The notes beneath the pieces are model-generated. The model had not been told where the DNA came from. It made no database searches and saw only the letters and a list, made by a program, of their open reading frames with translations. The position numbers and the translations under genes were made by a program. Below are positions 28,689 to 37,669 of a stretch of DNA of 64,000 nucleotides, in pieces. How positions within the stretch are numbered: the first letter of the stretch is position 1; the number at the start of each line of letters is the position of its first letter. Location of the stretch: NCBI GenBank assembly GCA_004362315.1, contig SNWL01000009.1, positions 434,001-498,000 on the forward strand. Direction: 5' to 3'. Origin of the DNA: Mycobacterium sp. BK086 (GTDB lineage: Bacteria; Actinomycetota; Actinomycetes; Mycobacteriales; Mycobacteriaceae).

Positions 28689-29240
28689 TCAGGCCTCCCT
28701 GAGCGCCTCGATCTCGAGGGTGATGGTGACCTTGTCGCCCACGACGGCGCCACCGGTCTCCAGCGGCATGTCGATGTCGATGCCGAAGTCCTTGCGGTTC
28801 AACACAACCGATGCTTCGAAGCCGGCGACCGCGCCGTGTCCCATACCCGGGTTCACGCCGTTGAACTGCAGCGCCAGGCTGACGGGCCGCGTCACGCCCT
28901 TGAGAGTGAAATCGCCGTCCAGCCGGTAGTTCTCGCCGTCGGGGGTCACCGACGTGGAGACGAACGAGGCGGTGGGGTAGGTCTCGACGTCGAAGAAGTC
29001 GGGCGCGCGCAGATGAGCGTCGCGCTGCTCGTTGCCGGAGTGCACCGAGGCGACGTCGATCTCGGCGGACACCGACGGGGTGCCGTCCTCGGCCACGGTC
29101 ACGGCGCCGCTGAACGTGCCGAACGTCCCGCGGACCTTGCTGACGACGAGGTGGCGTACCGAGAAGGCGATCGACGAGTGGGCGGGGTCGATCGCCCAGG
29201 TTCCTGCGCTGAGGTCGGTGGTCTGAGCCGCTGCGGTCAT
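28689..29240 (-). CDS. YceI-family lipid-binding protein
   Basis: This is a 183-residue lipocalin-like protein that binds isoprenoid or amide lipids in characterised relatives. The family pattern is visible in WAIDPAHSSIAFSVRHL, SKVRGTFGTFSG, RDAHLRAPDFFDVETYP and LTLKGVTRPV-like segments. No signal peptide is present. An AAGGAG Shine-Dalgarno precedes the ATG. It converges on degV with a 4-nt gap. Confidence 0.92.
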   Translation of the reverse strand: MTAAAQTTDLSAGTWAIDPAHSSIAFSVRHLVVSKVRGTFGTFSGAVTVAEDGTPSVSAEIDVASVHSGNEQRDAHLRAPDFFDVETYPTASFVSTSVTPDGENYRLDGDFTLKGVTRPVSLALQFNGVNPGMGHGAVAGFEASVVLNRKDFGIDIDMPLETGGAVVGDKVTITLEIEALREA

Positions 29241-29332
29241 CGGGGGTCTCCTTGGTTCGGTGCTACCGGACCCGGTGTCCGGCGCTACACCACGAAGTAA
29301 ACGGACCGCAGTCCGCATTCATTCCCTTGTCG

Positions 29333-30391
29333 TCAGCTGGCGGAGAACCGCCCGGTCACCGGGGGCAGGTCGGCCAGCGTCACGATGCCCGGCTTGGCCG
29401 CCACCACGGCGGGCACCGCGTTGGTCACCGGCAGCGCGGTGTAGATCATGCCCAGGCCCATGAAGCCCTCCTCGGGCCAGTTCTTCGGCGGCAGACAGTG
29501 CAGCACCGTGCGCATATTCGGCACCCCGAACACCTGGATGACGTGTCCGTGCTCCAACGGCTTGGGCGGGACCACGTGGTTGCCCATGATCCAGTTGAAG
29601 CCGACGCTGACCACGTTGCGGTCGCCGACCCAGCCCCGGTGGTAGCCGTACACCCCGCCGATGGTGCCTTCCGGGATCGTCATGAATCCCAGGTCGCTGT
29701 CGCCGGTCGCGGTGGTGAACGTGACGTCGAACGTCATCCGGTCCAGCTTCGCGCCGATCGCGTCGGCCATCATCGCCGCTGATTCGGCGAACACCTCGCT
29801 CTCGCGGCGCACACTCTCCTCAAGGCCCGGGGTGTCGGGGGCGCAGCCGAAGCCCATCGCGGACTGGGTGCCAGCCGACTCGTAGGTCGAACAGTCCACC
29901 GACTCGGTGATGCGGATCTCGTCGACGCGTTCACAGGAACCCGACAACACCATGCCGACCATGTTCGTCATGCCCGGATGCGCGCCGCTGCCGAAGATCG
30001 TGGAATTGCCTTTCTCGCAAGCCTTTCGGATTCGCGCCAGATCCTCGGGAGACTGCTTGCCGCCGGTGATCCAGGCCGCCGACGAGCACACGTTGACACC
30101 GGCCTCCAGCAGTCGCACCAACTCGTCGATGCTGGGCCACAACGGGTTGTAGCAGCAGGCGTCCGGCTTGGCGGCCAGCAGCGCGTCGATGTCGTTGGTC
30201 GCGGTGATCCCGGTGGGCTCGGGCCAGCCCGACAGCTCGGCGGCATCGACACCGAGCTTGTCGGCGCCGTGGGCGTACACCCCGACGAGCTCCATGTCCG
30301 GCCTGCTGATGATCGCGTGCAGCGACCGCTTGCCGATGTTTCCGGTGGTCCACTGGATCACGCGGATGGGGCGGTCGGTGATGGCGGTCAT
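29333..30391 (-). CDS. DapB-like NAD(P)-dependent dehydrogenase
   Basis: The 352-residue product has an N-terminal Rossmann fold (VIQWTTGNIGKRSL, then VGVYAHGADK) and a C-terminal domain similar to dihydrodipicolinate reductase and 2,4-diaminopentanoate dehydrogenase. True DapB is much shorter, so the reaction is not lysine synthesis. The substrate is unknown. GGGAGGA precedes the ATG. It occupies the place where M. tuberculosis has eis. Confidence 0.82.
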   Translation of the reverse strand: MTAITDRPIRVIQWTTGNIGKRSLHAIISRPDMELVGVYAHGADKLGVDAAELSGWPEPTGITATNDIDALLAAKPDACCYNPLWPSIDELVRLLEAGVNVCSSAAWITGGKQSPEDLARIRKACEKGNSTIFGSGAHPGMTNMVGMVLSGSCERVDEIRITESVDCSTYESAGTQSAMGFGCAPDTPGLEESVRRESEVFAESAAMMADAIGAKLDRMTFDVTFTTATGDSDLGFMTIPEGTIGGVYGYHRGWVGDRNVVSVGFNWIMGNHVVPPKPLEHGHVIQVFGVPNMRTVLHCLPPKNWPEEGFMGLGMIYTALPVTNAVPAVVAAKPGIVTLADLPPVTGRFSAS

Positions 30392-30495
30392 GGGTGGTCC
30401 TCCCTGGCTAGGCATTGCGTGTACACAGTTCCGGATTCATCCACAGATTCGCCACCGCGCGTCCCGCACAGCGGATTCGCGTTGGCTGACCGCCC

Positions 30496-30501
30496 TACCG
30501 T
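30496..30501 (+). promoter_or_regulatory. Candidate -10 box of leaderless comEA
   Basis: TACCGT lies 6 nt before the comEA ATG, and no Shine-Dalgarno sequence is present. Confidence 0.4.
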
Positions 30502-30507
30502 CGCGGC

Positions 30508-31302
30508 ATGCGAACCGAGCAACCGCTGGCAAGCCTGCACCGCCGGCTCGGCGCCGGCGAACCCGACGACGCCCAGGACGACGATGACGCCGAGATCGAG
30601 GTACCCAGCTGGATTCCCGACGGGCACGCGCCACGCGGGTGGCTGTCCGCGATCCGGGCCGACCCCGGCCGCGCCGGCGGCATCGCCCTGGCGGTCGTCG
30701 CCGCCGTCGCCGTTCTCATCACGGTGTTCGCGTTGATGCGCGACGACCCGCCGCCGGTCGTGTCGGCCAAGCTCCCCCCGGTGGAAATGGTGTCCTCGGC
30801 GTCCGCGCGGCCCAGCCCCGCTGCCAACCAACCGGTCGTGGTCAGCGTTGTCGGACTGGTCGCCAAGCCGGGACTGGTGACGTTGGCGCCGGACTCCCGG
30901 ATCGCCGACGCCGTGAGCGCCGCCGGCGGTGCGATCAACGGGGCCGACACGCTCGGGCTGAATCTGGCCCGCCATCTCACCGACGGCGAGCAGATCGTGG
31001 TCGGCATCGGCACCCCGGCGGGTCAGCCGACCGCGCTGGGCAGTTCGGTCAGCGGGGGACCGCCCGCGGCACCGACGTCGCCGCCCGCACCGGGAAGGGG
31101 CGCACCCACCGAACCCGTCGACCTGAACACCGCCACCGTCGACCAACTCGACGCACTGCCCGGCGTCGGACCGGTGACTGCCGCCGCGATCGTCGCGTGG
31201 CGCGACGCAAACGGAAAGTTCAGCAGCGTCGATCAACTCGGTGATGTCGACGGCATCGGCCCGGCGCGGCTGGACAAACTGCGGGCGCTGGTCCGGGTGT
31301 GA
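30508..31302 (+). CDS. comEA: ComEA-like DNA-binding protein
   Basis: This is a membrane-anchored DNA receptor of the competence type. The 264 residues comprise an acidic cytoplasmic N-terminus, one transmembrane helix (about 60-80), an SLBB-like domain (VVVSVVGLVAKPGLVTL) and tandem helix-hairpin-helix motifs (LNTATVDQLDALPGVGPVTA and VDQLGDVDGIGPARLDKL). Natural transformation is not established for most mycobacteria. It overlaps comEC by 4 nt. Confidence 0.9.
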   Translation: MRTEQPLASLHRRLGAGEPDDAQDDDDAEIEVPSWIPDGHAPRGWLSAIRADPGRAGGIALAVVAAVAVLITVFALMRDDPPPVVSAKLPPVEMVSSASARPSPAANQPVVVSVVGLVAKPGLVTLAPDSRIADAVSAAGGAINGADTLGLNLARHLTDGEQIVVGIGTPAGQPTALGSSVSGGPPAAPTSPPAPGRGAPTEPVDLNTATVDQLDALPGVGPVTAAAIVAWRDANGKFSSVDQLGDVDGIGPARLDKLRALVRV

Positions 31303-32828
31303 CGGACGCGGCGGCGCCGTTCGATCTGCGCCTGGTGCCGGCGGCGGTGACCGCCTGGGTGGTCACGGCGGCGGGTATCACGTGGGCGATCGGGCCGGTG
31401 CTGATCGCCGCGTGTGCGGTCGTCGGGCTCGGCTGGGCGGGCGTGACCCGATGGTGTGGGAAGGCCCGGCCCGTGCTGCGCGCGGGCGCCGTCGCGGTGG
31501 TCGGTGCCGCGGTCGTGGGTGCGGGTTTCGCGCTGGCGGCGACGCTGCGCAGCATCGCGGTCCGCGACCATCCCATCGCCCACCGGGTCGGCTCGGTGGC
31601 TGTGGTGACGGTGACCCCGGGGGAGGACCCGCGGGTGCTGGGCGGCGGGCGGCTGATGTTCCGCGGCGCGCTGGCCGACCTGAACGGCACCGAAATGACC
31701 GGCAGCGTGGTCGTTTTCGCGCCGCTGCTCGGTTTCGGTGAGCTGATGGCAGGCCAGCCCGTCCGGTTCAAGGCCCGCGTCGGCGCACCGACCCGTCGCG
31801 ACCTGACCGTCGCCGTGCTCAACGCCACCGGCGAGCCGACACTGGGCCGGGCCTCGCCACTGCAACGCGCGGCCAGGGCGGTCCGCGCGCACTTCGCGGA
31901 TGCTTCTCGCGCCGTGCTGCCCGCCGATCAGGCCGCCATCCTGCCCGGGCTCGTGCTGGGTGACACGTCGACCGTAAGTGCAGGCACCACAGCACAATTC
32001 CGAACCGCGGGGCTCACCCACCTGATGGCCGTATCGGGCGCCAACGTCACGATCGTGTGCGGCACGGTCTTGTTGTCGGCTGCTCTGGTCGGCCCGCGGG
32101 CGGCCGTCGGCCTGGCCGCTGTGGCGCTGCTGGCGTTCGTCGTCGTGGTGCAGCCGACCGCCAGCGTGCTGCGCGCGGCGGTGATGGGGGCCATCGCGCT
32201 GGTCGCCATCCTGAGCGCCCGCAGGCGCCAGGCCATCCCGGTATTGGCGGCCACCGTGCTCGGATTGTTGATCCTGGCACCGCAATTGGCGGTCGATGCC
32301 GGATTCGCACTGTCGGTCTCGGCGACCGCTGCCCTGATCGTCCTGGCGCCGGGCTGGGCGGCCCGGCTGATCGCCCGCGGCTGGCCCAAGCCCTTGGCCG
32401 AGGCGGTGTGCATCGCGCTGGCCGCACAACTGGTCACCGCGCCGCTGGTCGCGGCGATCTCCGGGCGGCTCAGTGTGGTCGGTGTCCTCGCCAATCTGGC
32501 TGTTGCTGTGGTGATTCCACCGATCACCGTGCTGGGCACGGCCGCGGCCGCGGTGTGCTGGCTATGGCCGGCGGGCGCCGGGCTGCTGATTCGCTTCACC
32601 GGCCCCGAGCTGTGGTGGCTGCTGCGTGTCGCGTCGACGGCCGGGGAGCTGCCCGGCGCGTCGGTGCCGGTGCCGTCGGGCCTTGCCGGCGTGGTCACGG
32701 TGGCCGGTGCGACGTTGGCGGCCGTGCTGCTGTGGCGCGGGGCCAAGGTCGGTGTCACTCGATGTCGGCCGGACGTGAAACGATCGGGTGGTGAGCGAGA
32801 CGGCGGGCCTGCATCTGATCCTGGGTGA
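31299..32828 (+). CDS. comEC: ComEC/Rec2-type DNA translocation channel
   Basis: The 509-residue integral membrane protein has the ComEC competence domain with the conserved [10 protein letters not shown] and [15 protein letters not shown] motifs and about ten helices. The C-terminal metallo-beta-lactamase nuclease domain found in many ComEC proteins is absent, as in other mycobacteria. The GTG start lies in the comEA stop. The 3' end overlaps holA by 41 nt. Confidence 0.92.
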   Translation: MTDAAAPFDLRLVPAAVTAWVVTAAGITWAIGPVLIAACAVVGLGWAGVTRWCGKARPVLRAGAVAVVGAAVVGAGFALAATLRSIAVRDHPIAHRVGSVAVVTVTPGEDPRVLGGGRLMFRGALADLNGTEMTGSVVVFAPLLGFGELMAGQPVRFKARVGAPTRRDLTVAVLNATGEPTLGRASPLQRAARAVRAHFADASRAVLPADQAAILPGLVLGDTSTVSAGTTAQFRTAGLTHLMAVSGANVTIVCGTVLLSAALVGPRAAVGLAAVALLAFVVVVQPTASVLRAAVMGAIALVAILSARRRQAIPVLAATVLGLLILAPQLAVDAGFALSVSATAALIVLAPGWAARLIARGWPKPLAEAVCIALAAQLVTAPLVAAISGRLSVVGVLANLAVAVVIPPITVLGTAAAAVCWLWPAGAGLLIRFTGPELWWLLRVASTAGELPGASVPVPSGLAGVVTVAGATLAAVLLWRGAKVGVTRCRPDVKRSGGERDGGPASDPG

Positions 32829-33762
32829 CGAGGAGCTGCTCGTCGACCGCGCCATCTCCGACGTGCTGCGGATCGCGCGCGCGTCAGCCGGCAGCGCTGA
32901 TGTTCCGGTGGACCGGCTGCGCGCCGGTGATGTCTCGGTCAACGAGCTCGCCGAACTGCTCAGCCCGTCGCTGTTCGCCGATGAGCGGGTGGTGGTGCTC
33001 GAGGCGGCCGGCGAGGCAGGCAAGGAGGCTGTCGAGCTCATCGCGACCGCGGCCGCCGACCTGCCGCCAGGAACGGTGCTGGCGGTCGTGCACTCCGGCG
33101 GCGGGCGCGCGAAGGCACTGGCCGATCAACTCAAGAAGCTCGGCGCTCAGGTCCATCCCTGCGCCAAGATCACCAAACCCGCCGAGCGGGCCGATTTCGT
33201 CCGGGCTGAATTCCGCGCGCACAAGGTCAAGGTCGACGAGGACACGGTGACCGCGCTGCTCGACGCCGTCGGCTCCGATATCCGAGAGCTCGCCGCGGCC
33301 TGCTCGCAGCTGGTCGCCGACACCGACGGCCAGATCAACGCGGTCGCGGTCCGTCGCTATCACAGCGGCAAGGCGGAAGTGTCCGGCTTCGAGATCGCCG
33401 ACAAGGCCGTGGTGGGCGATGTCGCCGGGTCGGCCGAGGCGTTGCGGTGGGCGATGATGGCCGGCGTCCCGCACGTCGTGCTGGCCGACGCGCTGGCCGA
33501 GGCCGTGCACACGATCGCCCGGGTGGGCCCGCTCTCAGGTGACCCGTACCGGCTGGCCGGCGAGCTCGGTATGCCGCCCTGGCGCATTCAGAAGGCCCAG
33601 AAACAGTCGCGACGGTGGTCACGCGACAAGGTGGCGACAGCCATCCGGGTGGTGGCAAAGCTCAATGGAGACGTCAAGGGCGTAGCGGCCGACGCCGACT
33701 ACGCCCTCGAGGATGCGGTGCGCACGGTCGCGCACCTGGCCGCCGGAGACGGCCGGGACTAG
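32788..33762 (+). CDS. holA: DNA polymerase III delta subunit
   Basis: This clamp-loader subunit opens the beta sliding clamp. The protein of about 324 residues contains [14 protein letters not shown] at the start and the conserved AACSQLVAD and [19 protein letters not shown] regions. Two GTG codons are adjacent (32788 and 32791), and either could start translation. It is likely expressed with comEA-comEC. Its stop is separated by a single base from the rpsT stop. Confidence 0.93.
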   Translation: MVSETAGLHLILGDEELLVDRAISDVLRIARASAGSADVPVDRLRAGDVSVNELAELLSPSLFADERVVVLEAAGEAGKEAVELIATAAADLPPGTVLAVVHSGGGRAKALADQLKKLGAQVHPCAKITKPAERADFVRAEFRAHKVKVDEDTVTALLDAVGSDIRELAAACSQLVADTDGQINAVAVRRYHSGKAEVSGFEIADKAVVGDVAGSAEALRWAMMAGVPHVVLADALAEAVHTIARVGPLSGDPYRLAGELGMPPWRIQKAQKQSRRWSRDKVATAIRVVAKLNGDVKGVAADADYALEDAVRTVAHLAAGDGRD

Positions 33763-33763
33763 C

Positions 33764-34024
33764 TCAGATCTTGTTGAACGCCTGAGCCAGCGCGGACTTC
33801 TTGTTGGCCGCCTGGTTCTTGTGAATGACGCCCTTGCTGGCAGCCTTGTCGAGCTTGCGGCTGGTCGAGGCCAGCAGCTCGCCGGCCTTGTCCTTGTCGC
33901 CCTCGGCGGCAGCAGCACGGAACCCGCGGATCGCGGTGTGCAGCGAGCTCTTCACCGACTTGTTGCGCACGCGACGAATCTCATTGGTGCGGATGCGCTT
34001 TTCCTGCGACTTGATGTTGGCCAC
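33764..34024 (-). CDS. rpsT: 30S ribosomal protein S20
   Basis: The 86-residue basic protein starts [15 protein letters not shown] and contains the expected [19 protein letters not shown]-terminus. The GTG start is preceded by GAGGAAC. It is convergent with holA with almost no room for a terminator. The 157-nt gap upstream, shared with the ATP-grasp gene, shows no clear element. Confidence 0.96.
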   Translation of the reverse strand: MANIKSQEKRIRTNEIRRVRNKSVKSSLHTAIRGFRAAAAEGDKDKAGELLASTSRKLDKAASKGVIHKNQAANKKSALAQAFNKI

Positions 34025-34181
34025 GCGTTAGTTCCTCGTTTTCAAGCTTGGGGGTCTCTGTCTTGCCGGGGCCGTCGGGCCCTCGGGCAGCGACTGTTCA
34101 GGGTACCAGTCAGGGTCTCAATCTCCCAAAGTAGAGCTCACTGGCCTGCCGAAACGGCGATCGTGGGGCAGCATGTGACGG

Positions 34182-35852
34182 GTGAGCCTACGTACCCTGC
34201 CTTCGGAAGCCAGCCGGTCGTCGCGTAATGGTTCGCGACAGCCGCGCAAACACGACCATATCTTCGGCGGCTACAACAACATGGGCTCGTACGCCAAGGC
34301 CTTCGACGAGATGTTCGACAAAGAGGGCAACGTCCGCGGACCGTACAAAGGCATCTTCGCCGAACTCGCCCCATCGGACGCCGATGAGCTGGAGGCCAGG
34401 GCCGAGGCGCTGGGCCGCGCGTTCATCGACCAGGGCATCACGTTCTCGCTGTCCGGTCAGGAGCGGCCGTTCCCGCTCGACCTGGTGCCCCGGGTCATCT
34501 CCGCCGCCGAGTGGTCCCGGCTCGAACGCGGCATCACCCAGCGGGTCAAGGCCCTGGAGATGTACCTCGACGACATCTACGGCGATCAGGAGATCCTGCG
34601 CGACGGGGTCATCCCGCGCCGGTTGATCACCTCCTGCGAGCACTTCCACCGGCAGGCGGCCGGGATCAACCCGCCCAACGGCGTGCGTATCCACGTCGCC
34701 GGTATCGACCTCGTGCGCGACGCCCAGGGCACCTTCCGGGTGCTGGAGGACAACCTGCGGTCGCCGTCGGGCGTCTCTTATGTCATGGAGAACCGGCGCA
34801 CCATGGCGCGGGTCTTCCCGAACCTGTTCTCCACCCACCGGGTGCGCGCGGTCGGCGACTACTCCTCACACCTGCTGCGGGCGCTGCGCAACGCGGCCGC
34901 CACCAACGAGGCCGACCCCACCGTCGTCGTCCTCACCCCTGGTCCGTTCAACTCCGCCTACTTTGAGCACTCCCTGCTGGCCCGCCAGATGGGTGTCGAA
35001 CTGGTCGAGGGCCGCGACCTGTTCTGTCGCGACAACGTCGTCTACATGCGCACCACCGAGGGCGAGCGCCAGGTCGACGTCATCTACCGCCGTATCGACG
35101 ACGACTTCCTCGACCCGATGCAGTTCCGCCCCGACTCGGTGCTCGGGGTGGCGGGCCTGCTCAACGCCGCGCGCGCCGGCAATGTGGTGATCTCCAGCGC
35201 GGTCGGCAACGGCGTCGGCGACGACAAGCTGGTCTACACCTACGTGCCGACGATCATCGAGTACTACCTCGGCGAGAAGCCGTCGCTGGCCAACGTCGAC
35301 ACCCTGCGGTGCTGGCTCGACAACGAACGCGAGGAGGTCCTCGACCGTCTCGACGAGCTGGTGATCAAACCGGTCGAGGGCTCGGGCGGCTACGGGATCG
35401 TGTTCGGGCCGGACGCCTCCGAAAAGGAGCTGGCGACGATTCGCAAGAAGGTCATCGGCGATCCGCGCGGCTGGATCGCCCAGCCGGTGGTGCAGCTCTC
35501 GACAGTGCCGACGAAGGTCGGCGATGCGCTGGCGCCGCGGCACGTCGACCTGAGGCCGTTCGCGGTCAACGACGGCGAGGAAGTGTGGGTGTTGCCGGGC
35601 GGGCTCACGCGCACCGCGCTGATCGAAGGGTCGCTGGTGGTCAACTCCAGCCAGGGCGGCGGCTCGAAGGACACCTGGGTGCTCGCCTCGAAGACCTCGG
35701 TGGCGGCCCGTGAGCTCGGCGCCGCCGAGATCGTCCGCAAGATCCCCAAAGCGGCCAAGGCTCCGGTCGCCGAAAAGGGCTCCGAGTCCTCCGGACAGCA
35801 GCAGCAGGGTCAGCAGCAGAACCAGCAGCAGCAACAGCAGGTGATGCACTGA
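34182..35852 (+). CDS. Circularly permuted ATP-grasp type 2 protein (Rv2411c-type)
   Basis: The 556-residue protein is a predicted ATP-dependent carboxylate-amine ligase. Recognisable parts are the N-terminal DHIFGGYNNMGSYAKAFDEMF, RVLEDNLRSPSGVSYV, the ATP-binding VIKPVEGSGGYGIVFGP, and HVDLRPFAVNDGEEVWVLPGGLTR. The last 20 or so residues are almost all Gln. It overlaps the alpha-E gene by one base and begins a three-gene operon. The GTG start is not well supported, and the conserved part begins about 25 residues in. The product made by this system is unknown. Confidence 0.9.
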   Translation: MSLRTLPSEASRSSRNGSRQPRKHDHIFGGYNNMGSYAKAFDEMFDKEGNVRGPYKGIFAELAPSDADELEARAEALGRAFIDQGITFSLSGQERPFPLDLVPRVISAAEWSRLERGITQRVKALEMYLDDIYGDQEILRDGVIPRRLITSCEHFHRQAAGINPPNGVRIHVAGIDLVRDAQGTFRVLEDNLRSPSGVSYVMENRRTMARVFPNLFSTHRVRAVGDYSSHLLRALRNAAATNEADPTVVVLTPGPFNSAYFEHSLLARQMGVELVEGRDLFCRDNVVYMRTTEGERQVDVIYRRIDDDFLDPMQFRPDSVLGVAGLLNAARAGNVVISSAVGNGVGDDKLVYTYVPTIIEYYLGEKPSLANVDTLRCWLDNEREEVLDRLDELVIKPVEGSGGYGIVFGPDASEKELATIRKKVIGDPRGWIAQPVVQLSTVPTKVGDALAPRHVDLRPFAVNDGEEVWVLPGGLTRTALIEGSLVVNSSQGGGSKDTWVLASKTSVAARELGAAEIVRKIPKAAKAPVAEKGSESSGQQQQGQQQNQQQQQQVMH

Positions 35853-36829
35853 TGTTGGCGCGCAACGCCGAAGCGCTCTATTGGATCGGGCGCTATGTCG
35901 AGCGTGCCGATGACACCGCCCGGATCCTCGACATCACGGTCCACCAGCTGCTCGAGGATGCGACCGTCGATCCCGACCACACCTCCCGGGTGCTGCTGCA
36001 GGTGCTGGGCATCGAGCCGCCCAAACACGAGCTCGACCTCTGGTCGCTGACTGATCTGGTGGCGTTCAGCCGGGATCTGGAGGGCGGCTGCTCGATCGTC
36101 GACGCGATCTCGGCCGCGCGCGAAAATGCCCGCTCGGCACGGGAAGTCACGTCGTCGGACATGTGGGAGTGTCTGAACACCACCTACAACGCGCTCCCCG
36201 AACGAGAGCGTGCGGCCCGCAGGCTGGGCCCGCACGAGTTCTTCAGCTTCGTCGAAGGCCGGGCGGCGATGTTCGCCGGACTGGCCGACTCGACGCTGTC
36301 GCGTGATGACGGCTACCGCTTCCTGGTGCTGGGCCGCGCCATCGAGCGGGTTGATATGACGGTGCGGCTGCTGCTGTCCCGCGTCGGGGACAGTGCCTCC
36401 TCGCCGGCCTGGGTGACGGTGCTGCGCTCGGCGGGCGCGCACGACACCTATCTGCGGACCTATCGCGGCGCGCTGGACGCCAACCGGGTCGTCGAATTCA
36501 TGTTGCTGGACCGGCTTTTCCCGCGGTCGATCTACTACTCGCTCAGACTGGCCGAGCACAGCCTCGACGAACTCATGCACCGTCCCCATAACCGGCTCGG
36601 GGCCACCGCCGAGGCTCAGCGTCTCCTCGGGAAGGCCCGCAGCGAACTGGAATTCATTCAGCCGGGCGTGCTGCTCGAGTCGTTGGAAGAACGGCTCGCC
36701 GGGTTGCAGGAAACCTGCAGCGAGGTCGGCGAAGCGGTGGCGCTGCAGTACTTCCACTCCGCACCGTGGGTGGCGTGGTCGGATGCCGGGCAGCAGAGTG
36801 AGCTCGTCATCGAGGAAGGGGAGATCTAG
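35852..36829 (+). CDS. Alpha-E domain protein (Rv2410c-type)
   Basis: This is a 325-residue all-helical protein of the DUF403/alpha-E family, starting MLARNAEALYWIGRYVERADDTARILD. The same fold region is found fused to, or next to, ATP-grasp and transglutaminase genes across bacteria. The ATG overlaps the preceding stop, and the transglutaminase gene follows without a gap. It has no catalytic motif and probably acts as an accessory or substrate-binding subunit. Confidence 0.92.
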   Translation: MLARNAEALYWIGRYVERADDTARILDITVHQLLEDATVDPDHTSRVLLQVLGIEPPKHELDLWSLTDLVAFSRDLEGGCSIVDAISAARENARSAREVTSSDMWECLNTTYNALPERERAARRLGPHEFFSFVEGRAAMFAGLADSTLSRDDGYRFLVLGRAIERVDMTVRLLLSRVGDSASSPAWVTVLRSAGAHDTYLRTYRGALDANRVVEFMLLDRLFPRSIYYSLRLAEHSLDELMHRPHNRLGATAEAQRLLGKARSELEFIQPGVLLESLEERLAGLQETCSEVGEAVALQYFHSAPWVAWSDAGQQSELVIEEGEI

Positions 36830-37669
36830 ATGTGGCGGATGCGGGTTGTTCACGCGACGGGATACGCCTACAAGTCACCGGTCACCGCCTCCTACAACGA
36901 GGCCCGGCTCACTCCGCGGTCGGACTCCCGTCAGAACGTCATCCTGAACCGAGTCGAAACCATTCCGGCGACCCGGTCCTACCGCTACGTCGACTATTGG
37001 GGTACTGCGGTAACGGCTTTCGATCTGCATGCGCCGCACACCGAGCTGGAGGTGACGGCGTCCTCGGTGGTCGAGACCGAGGAGCCGGAGGCTCCGACGG
37101 ACGAAGTGACGTGGGAGGAACTGGGCTCCGAGGCGGTGCGGGACCGATTCGACGAGGTGCTCACCGCTACCCACTACACCCCGGCGAGCCGGCGACTGGA
37201 GCGGGTCGGTCGACGGATCATCAAGGAGAACGATCCGCAGGCCGCGGTGATCGCCGCAGCCCAGTGGGCGCACAGCGAGTTGGAATACGTTCCCGGCACC
37301 ACCGGTGTGCATTCCTCGGGTATCGACGCGCTGCGCGAGGGCAAAGGGGTCTGCCAGGACTTCGCGCACCTGACGCTGATTCTGTTGCGCGGCATGGGAA
37401 TTCCGTCGCGCTACGTGTCGGGATATCTGCATCCCAAGCGCAATGCGAAAGTCGGTGACACCGTCGACGGCCAGAGCCACGCCTGGATCCAGGCGTGGAC
37501 GGGCAGTTGGTGGAACTACGACCCGACCAACGATTCGCCGATCAACGAGCAGTACATCAGCGTCGGCGTCGGCCGCGACTATGCCGACGTGACCCCGCTG
37601 AAGGGCATCTACTCCGGCGAGGGGTCCACCGACTTGGACGTGGTGGTGGAGGTCACCCGGCTGGCGTGA
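36830..37669 (+). CDS. Transglutaminase-like cysteine protease (Rv2409c-type)
   Basis: The 279-residue protein has an N-terminal beta-sandwich (Bacterial transglutaminase N) and a papain-like core with catalytic Cys in GKGVCQDFAHL, His in GQSHAWIQAW, and Asp in YDPTND. It may hydrolyse or transfer the amide made by the ATP-grasp partner. There is no signal peptide, so the trio is cytoplasmic. The last 61 nt overlap the opposing PepSY gene. Confidence 0.92.
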   Translation: MWRMRVVHATGYAYKSPVTASYNEARLTPRSDSRQNVILNRVETIPATRSYRYVDYWGTAVTAFDLHAPHTELEVTASSVVETEEPEAPTDEVTWEELGSEAVRDRFDEVLTATHYTPASRRLERVGRRIIKENDPQAAVIAAAQWAHSELEYVPGTTGVHSSGIDALREGKGVCQDFAHLTLILLRGMGIPSRYVSGYLHPKRNAKVGDTVDGQSHAWIQAWTGSWWNYDPTNDSPINEQYISVGVGRDYADVTPLKGIYSGEGSTDLDVVVEVTRLA

